NCBI GenBank assembly: GCA_947496215.1
Contig: CANMCF010000002.1
Span: 62,001-126,000 of the forward strand
Source of the DNA: an uncultured Bizionia sp.
Lineage (GTDB): Bacteria > Bacteroidota > Bacteroidia > Flavobacteriales > Flavobacteriaceae
Direction of reading: 5' to 3'
Length of the DNA: 64,000 bases
Shown here: one piece after another, positions 59,827 through 64,000 of the stretch
How positions within the stretch are numbered: the first letter of the stretch is position 1
How the letters are laid out: each line of letters starts with the position of its first letter
Program-made: the position numbers and the translations under genes
Notes under the pieces: generated by a model
Databases searched by the model: none
What the model was told of the DNA's origin: nothing
The model's input: the letters and a program-made list of their open reading frames with translations, nothing else

Positions 59827-61557
59827 ATGAATTATTTTAAAGTCATTACAATTCTATCGTTTCTACTAACGTATAGTTGCAAACAAGGGGAATTGGTGGA
59901 GACACCCAGTGGATTACAAAAAATAATTGATGGCTACCAAGATCACAAGGGGTATGATGTGAAATTGTACCCTTTAGGTCTTTATACAGAAGAATATTAC
60001 AAGTCTGAAGCTGAATTTGCAAGATTGAAGCTGAATGATTTGTCGAAAATAGAAAATAAGGACTTGGGTGAGACAGAACAAATTTCGATGCGACTTTTGG
60101 CATTTGTTCTTCAAGACAAGATCAACTACTATGAATTCGAACAATATATGAACCCATTGTTGTCGGACGCGGGGTTTCATAACGATTTAAGCTATATGGT
60201 TGGTCCTCTTGGCGATTATGAAAAAGTAAAGGAGTACTTGAGGAAATTAAATGCACTTCCATTGTTTGTAGACCAGCATCTTGTTAATCTACGAAAAGGC
60301 TTGAAAAAGGGAGTGTCACAACCTAGAATTATATTCAAAGGCTATGAATCTACCTATGATGATCATATCGTTGATGATGTCGAGAATAGTTATTTCTATT
60401 CTCCATTTGAAAACCTACCGGAAAGCCTAACCGAATCACAGAAGGATTCAGTGTTGTTCGCAGCAAAAGAAGCCTTGAGAAAAAATGTGATCCCACAATT
60501 TCAAAGGATAAAGACATTTTTTGAAAGAGAATACTTCCCAAGGACAAGAACAAGCATAGGTATTTCAGAGACACCAAAGGGGAATGACTTTTATCAAAAT
60601 AGGATTAATTATTATACAACTAGTACACAATATACGGCTGATGACATCCATGAGATAGGCCTGAAAGAAGTGGCACGCATCAAATCTGAAATGGGAAAAA
60701 TCATTGAAGACTTGGACTTCAAAGGGAGTTTTTCGGATTTCCTTCATTTTCTAAGAACAGATGAACAATTCTATGCCAAAACACCAGAGCAGTTGTTGAT
60801 GATTGCTCGAGACATGGCAAAGCGGGCAGATGCCCAATTGCCAAGATTTTTCAAAACCTTGCCAAGAAAACCCTATGGAGTAGCCCCTGTACCGGATGCC
60901 ATAGCTCCTAAATATACGGGAGGGCGCTATATTGGCACATCCAAAGAAAGCACATCTCCAGGGTATTATTGGGTAAATACCTACGATCTGCCTAGCAGAA
61001 CGTTATATACATTGCCAGCATTGACAGTACATGAAGCAGTTCCAGGACACCATTTGCAAGGAAGTCTCAATAATGAATTGGGAGATAGCATTCCGCAATT
61101 CAGAAAAAATCTATATTTATCGGCATACGGAGAAGGATGGGGCTTGTATTCGGAGTTTTTGGCAGATGAGATGGGAATGTATACGACACCTTACGAACAA
61201 TTTGGAAAATTGACTTACGAGATGTGGAGAGCTTGTAGGCTAGTCGTGGATACGGGAATTCATGCAAAAGGCTGGACCCGTGATCAAGTAGTGAATTACA
61301 TGTCTTCGAACACGGCATTGTCCATACACGAGATAAATACGGAGACAGACCGCTATATTTCTTGGCCAGGGCAGGCATTGTCATATAAGATGGGAGAGTT
61401 GAAAATTAGAGAACTCCGTAAGAAAGCAAAAGAAGCTCTAGGGCCAAAATTTGATATTCGTGAATTTCACGAAATAATTTTGGAACAAGGAACGGTGACC
61501 TTGGCCATTATGGAAGAGAGAATAAATACATACATTAAGAAAATAGAAAATGAGTAG
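59827..61557 (+). CDS. DUF885 family lipoprotein, probable zinc peptidase
   Basis: The 576-residue protein has a lipoprotein signal (LLTYSC, Cys near residue 18) and the DUF885 zinc motif HEAVPGHHLQG starting at His402, with a downstream GEGWGLYSEFLADEMG segment (near 436) that supplies further acidic ligands. DUF885 proteins resemble M2/M3-type carboxy- or dipeptidases. Its place inside the hydroxyproline operon, between dehydrogenase and epimerase genes, suggests it cuts proline- or hydroxyproline-containing oligopeptides in the periplasm; this is inference. It overlaps the epimerase gene by 8 bases. Confidence 0.88.
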   Translation: MNYFKVITILSFLLTYSCKQGELVETPSGLQKIIDGYQDHKGYDVKLYPLGLYTEEYYKSEAEFARLKLNDLSKIENKDLGETEQISMRLLAFVLQDKINYYEFEQYMNPLLSDAGFHNDLSYMVGPLGDYEKVKEYLRKLNALPLFVDQHLVNLRKGLKKGVSQPRIIFKGYESTYDDHIVDDVENSYFYSPFENLPESLTESQKDSVLFAAKEALRKNVIPQFQRIKTFFEREYFPRTRTSIGISETPKGNDFYQNRINYYTTSTQYTADDIHEIGLKEVARIKSEMGKIIEDLDFKGSFSDFLHFLRTDEQFYAKTPEQLLMIARDMAKRADAQLPRFFKTLPRKPYGVAPVPDAIAPKYTGGRYIGTSKESTSPGYYWVNTYDLPSRTLYTLPALTVHEAVPGHHLQGSLNNELGDSIPQFRKNLYLSAYGEGWGLYSEFLADEMGMYTTPYEQFGKLTYEMWRACRLVVDTGIHAKGWTRDQVVNYMSSNTALSIHEINTETDRYISWPGQALSYKMGELKIRELRKKAKEALGPKFDIREFHEIILEQGTVTLAIMEERINTYIKKIENE

Positions 61558-62560
61558 AAAAACGTTTTTTTGCGTAGATGCACACACATGCGGAAATCCG
61601 GTAAGGGTAGTAGCAGGAGGAGGTCCCAATCTGGAAGGGGCAAATATGAGTGAAAAGCGACAACACTTTTTAAAGGAATATGATTGGATTCGCAAGGGAT
61701 TGATGTTTGAGCCTCGAGGACATGACATGATGAGTGGAAGCATCTTATATCCGCCTCATGATCCAGAAAACGACTTTGGAATCCTTTTCATAGAGACTTC
61801 GGGATGTTTGCCTATGTGTGGACATGGAACCATTGGAACCATTACCATAGCGGTAGAAGAGGGATTGGTGGAGCCTAAGGTTCCTGGGAAGATTAAAATG
61901 GAAGCACCGGCTGGTTTGGTTGATATAGAATATCAACAAACAGGGAAAAAAGTAGACTGGGTAAAGTTGACGAATGTAAAAAGTTATTTGGCAGTAGAGA
62001 GTTTGACCATAGAATGCCCTGAATTGGGAGAAATTTCTTTTGATGTGGCCTATGGAGGTAATTATTATGCCATTGTTGATCCGCAGCAAAACTTTTCTGG
62101 GGTGCATGATTTCACAGCGAGCCAGATCATTCAATATTCTCAGGTAGTCAGAGAACGCATCAATGAAAAATATCCAAATATGTTCATTCATCCAGAGAAT
62201 GAAACCATCAGGGATGTAACCCATATGTTGTGGACCGGCAACCCAATAGATCCAACATCTTCAGGACGCAATGCCGTCTTCTATGGAGACAAGGCCATAG
62301 ATAGAAGCCCATGTGGAACAGGAACATCTGCTAGAATAGCCCAATTGCACGCCAAGGGTAAGCTGAAGAAAGGAGAGAAGTTTGTTCATGAAAGCTTCAT
62401 CGGGAGCAAATTCATAGGCTGTGTGGAAGAAGAGACGACTTTGGATGGTAAATCAGCCATCATACCGAGTATACAAGGTTGGGCGAAAGTATATGGATAC
62501 AACAACATCGTCATAGATGATGAAGACGATCCATATGCCCACGGATTCCAGGTAATATAA
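61550..62560 (+). CDS. 4-hydroxyproline 2-epimerase
   Basis: The 336-residue protein belongs to the proline racemase superfamily and carries both catalytic Cys residues, Cys90 in MCGHGTIG and Cys255 in SPCGTGTSAR, as in 4-hydroxyproline epimerases (in trans-3-hydroxyproline dehydratases the first is Thr or Ser). It converts trans-4-hydroxy-L-proline to cis-4-hydroxy-D-proline, the first step of the pathway. The next enzyme, a D-hydroxyproline dehydrogenase, is not in the window and may lie past its end. Confidence 0.94.
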   Translation: MSRKTFFCVDAHTCGNPVRVVAGGGPNLEGANMSEKRQHFLKEYDWIRKGLMFEPRGHDMMSGSILYPPHDPENDFGILFIETSGCLPMCGHGTIGTITIAVEEGLVEPKVPGKIKMEAPAGLVDIEYQQTGKKVDWVKLTNVKSYLAVESLTIECPELGEISFDVAYGGNYYAIVDPQQNFSGVHDFTASQIIQYSQVVRERINEKYPNMFIHPENETIRDVTHMLWTGNPIDPTSSGRNAVFYGDKAIDRSPCGTGTSARIAQLHAKGKLKKGEKFVHESFIGSKFIGCVEEETTLDGKSAIIPSIQGWAKVYGYNNIVIDDEDDPYAHGFQVI

Positions 62561-62572
62561 AAAATGTAAAAA

Positions 62573-64000
62573 ATGATGAAACCCTTTAAAATATGGATAA
62601 TGCTACTCAGTGCATTGTTCATTTTTTCGTGTACGGAGAAAACCAATGATATTACAGAAAAGGAATATCAAAGTGCTGTTAGTTATATGTATGCGAATTA
62701 CAACAACAAGACAGCTTTCAACCTCCATACATCAGCAAATTGGTTTAAGGGCAACTCAGGGATATGGTTTGTAGACCATGGGGTCGATGGTAAAACTTAT
62801 AAAACTGTCGATTTTGAAAACTATGAAGTAAAGCAGCTCTTTGATCACGACAAATTAGCGAGTGCCTTCAACAAATTAGTGGAGGACAAGGTAGAAAGCA
62901 ATAATATTTCAATCTCGAATGTCGAATATGGCGAAGAAGGAAAATTGTCTATTCATATTGGAGATAAAACGTATGTTCTTGATTTGAATACCTACGAGAT
63001 AGCGGAAAAAGTAGAAGAGGAAGAAATTGCGAACAATCAGTTCGAAAGCACTTCGCCGGATGGCAAATGGTTGGCGTACACAAAAGCATACAATCTATAT
63101 GTCAAATCGACAAGTTCAAATAAAGAGTACAAGTTGACCAATGATGGCCAAAAGGGGTATGAATATGCAACTTGGTATGGTTGGGACGATATCATTGAAG
63201 GAGAAAATGGGGAACGACCACCACATTTCTACGTAAACTGGTCCAAAGATTCCAAGTGGATCTCCACTAGCGTTGTAGATTTCAGAAATGCTGAGAAAAT
63301 GTATTTGTTGGATGCCAGCATAGATTCACTATATAGACCAAAGTTACTATCGTACTATAGAGGTTCACCAGGAGACACAACAATGGTACACACAAAGCCT
63401 GTCTTTTTTAATGTAACCACTAGAAAAGAGGTGAAAACGACGTTACCGAACAATACGCACATCAACAATGTGTATTTGGAGTGGGCAGACAAATCGGGTG
63501 TGGTCATTGCCAACTATTCGGAAAGAGGCTATAAGAAAGAGCACTTGTTGCAAGTCGATTTGAACGCAAATACATCGAAATCCCTGTTTGTTGACGAGAG
63601 TGAGACCAATGTGGACAAGTTTGCTTTCAGGCAAATAAAAGACAAAGGAAAAGTATTGGTGCTTTCAGAGAAAAGTGGTTGGAGACAATTGTATGTCATA
63701 GACAGAAGTACAGGTGAAGAACTGCCGATAACAAAAGGAGACTATTTCATCCATGACATAAAGTATGTGGATGAAGACAATGAAATTGTTTATTTTACGG
63801 CTTCAGGAAAAGAAGAAGGAAGCAATCCATACCATCAAAAAGTCTACAAGACCACTTTGAATGGAGATGTGACATTGTTGACTCCTGAAGAAGGACATCA
63901 TATCGTGTCATTTTCAGAAGAAGGAAGCCATTTTGTAGATAATTACTCAACCATTGCCATTCCAACGACTACGGTACTTAGGAAAACAGAATCTGGTAAA
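62573..64000 (+). CDS. S9 family prolyl peptidase (DPP IV-like), N-terminal part
   Basis: An open frame from ATG at 62573 runs off the window end (476 codons seen). It begins with a lipoprotein signal (LFIFSC, Cys at residue 20) and continues with the DPP IV beta-propeller: STSPDGKWLAYTKAYNLYV, then YEYATWYGWDD, WSKDSKWISTSVVD and YRGSPGD. The catalytic Ser-Asp-His domain lies outside the window. DPP IV removes X-Pro dipeptides, which fits a cluster for collagen-like peptide use. It lies 12 bases behind the epimerase gene. Confidence 0.88.
   Translation, partial: MMKPFKIWIMLLSALFIFSCTEKTNDITEKEYQSAVSYMYANYNNKTAFNLHTSANWFKGNSGIWFVDHGVDGKTYKTVDFENYEVKQLFDHDKLASAFNKLVEDKVESNNISISNVEYGEEGKLSIHIGDKTYVLDLNTYEIAEKVEEEEIANNQFESTSPDGKWLAYTKAYNLYVKSTSSNKEYKLTNDGQKGYEYATWYGWDDIIEGENGERPPHFYVNWSKDSKWISTSVVDFRNAEKMYLLDASIDSLYRPKLLSYYRGSPGDTTMVHTKPVFFNVTTRKEVKTTLPNNTHINNVYLEWADKSGVVIANYSERGYKKEHLLQVDLNANTSKSLFVDESETNVDKFAFRQIKDKGKVLVLSEKSGWRQLYVIDRSTGEELPITKGDYFIHDIKYVDEDNEIVYFTASGKEEGSNPYHQKVYKTTLNGDVTLLTPEEGHHIVSFSEEGSHFVDNYSTIAIPTTTVLRKTESGK

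Overview
The window is chromosomal DNA of a member of the Bacteroidetes, almost certainly family Flavobacteriaceae. The evidence is: AT-rich sequence; promoters of the TTTG-N19-TAnnTTTG type and few Shine-Dalgarno sites; two type IX secretion (T9SS) cargo proteins; lineage-specific families (DUF4271, DUF4296, DUF6252, DUF4230); a DNA polymerase III alpha subunit carrying its own proofreading exonuclease domain; and a 2-oxoglutarate-semialdehyde type hydroxyproline pathway. I cannot name the species. Most of the window is ordinary core genome with short operons, clear intrinsic terminators and no insertion sequence, phage or CRISPR array.

Layout. 1-15 kb: end of a T9SS cargo gene, an Lrp regulator with a saccharopine dehydrogenase-like enzyme, pckA, hemD with DUF4271, an operon of polyprenol-phosphate mannosyltransferase, dihydroorotase and DUF4296, tyrS, a YHS protein, a LuxE/PaaK-like enzyme and a second T9SS cargo protein. 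15-23 kb: a PhoB/PhoR-like two-component pair, a glycosyltransferase, trmB, a LysE exporter, an alkyltransferase-like protein, then an iron-sulfur operon (apbC, NifU-type scaffold, ferredoxin-NADP reductase, ferredoxin) behind a palindromic operator. 23-36 kb: a metallophosphoesterase, a glutaryl-CoA dehydrogenase-like enzyme, tRNA methyltransferase, rimM, rpsP, dnaE, a serine hydrolase, an ArsR/AHSA1 pair with two palindromic operators, thioredoxin, DUF58 and tRNA-Asp.

37-41 kb is the most unusual part. Four tandem paralogous genes of 60 codons, each encoding a small peptide with a hydrophobic leader and an invariant Pro-Glu-Asn-Gly C-terminus, are followed by a sensor histidine kinase with a predicted extracytoplasmic TPR domain and by a LuxR/NarL-type response regulator. 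Just after the regulator lie two phased inverted repeats, a consensus -7 box and a probable small RNA of about 110 nt ending in a strong terminator. This looks like a self-contained peptide-sensing module; that function is inference.

41.8-47 kb: a BlaI-type repressor with three copies of AACTAA-N4-TTAGTT at its promoter, two paralogous BlaR1-like M56 metallopeptidases with TonB-like C-termini, a TPR protein and a lipoprotein sharing the same C-terminal domain. 47-56 kb: Bax-inhibitor-like protein, outer-membrane proteins, two membrane genes, ruvC, a hemW that lacks a normal start codon, a cyclase, DUF4230, MmcQ/YjbR and PhnA-like proteins. 56-64 kb: a trans-4-hydroxyproline catabolic cluster (AraC regulator, deaminase, semialdehyde dehydrogenase, epimerase) interleaved with two peptidases (DUF885 and a DPP IV-like S9 enzyme, cut by the window end), which suggests use of collagen-like peptides.
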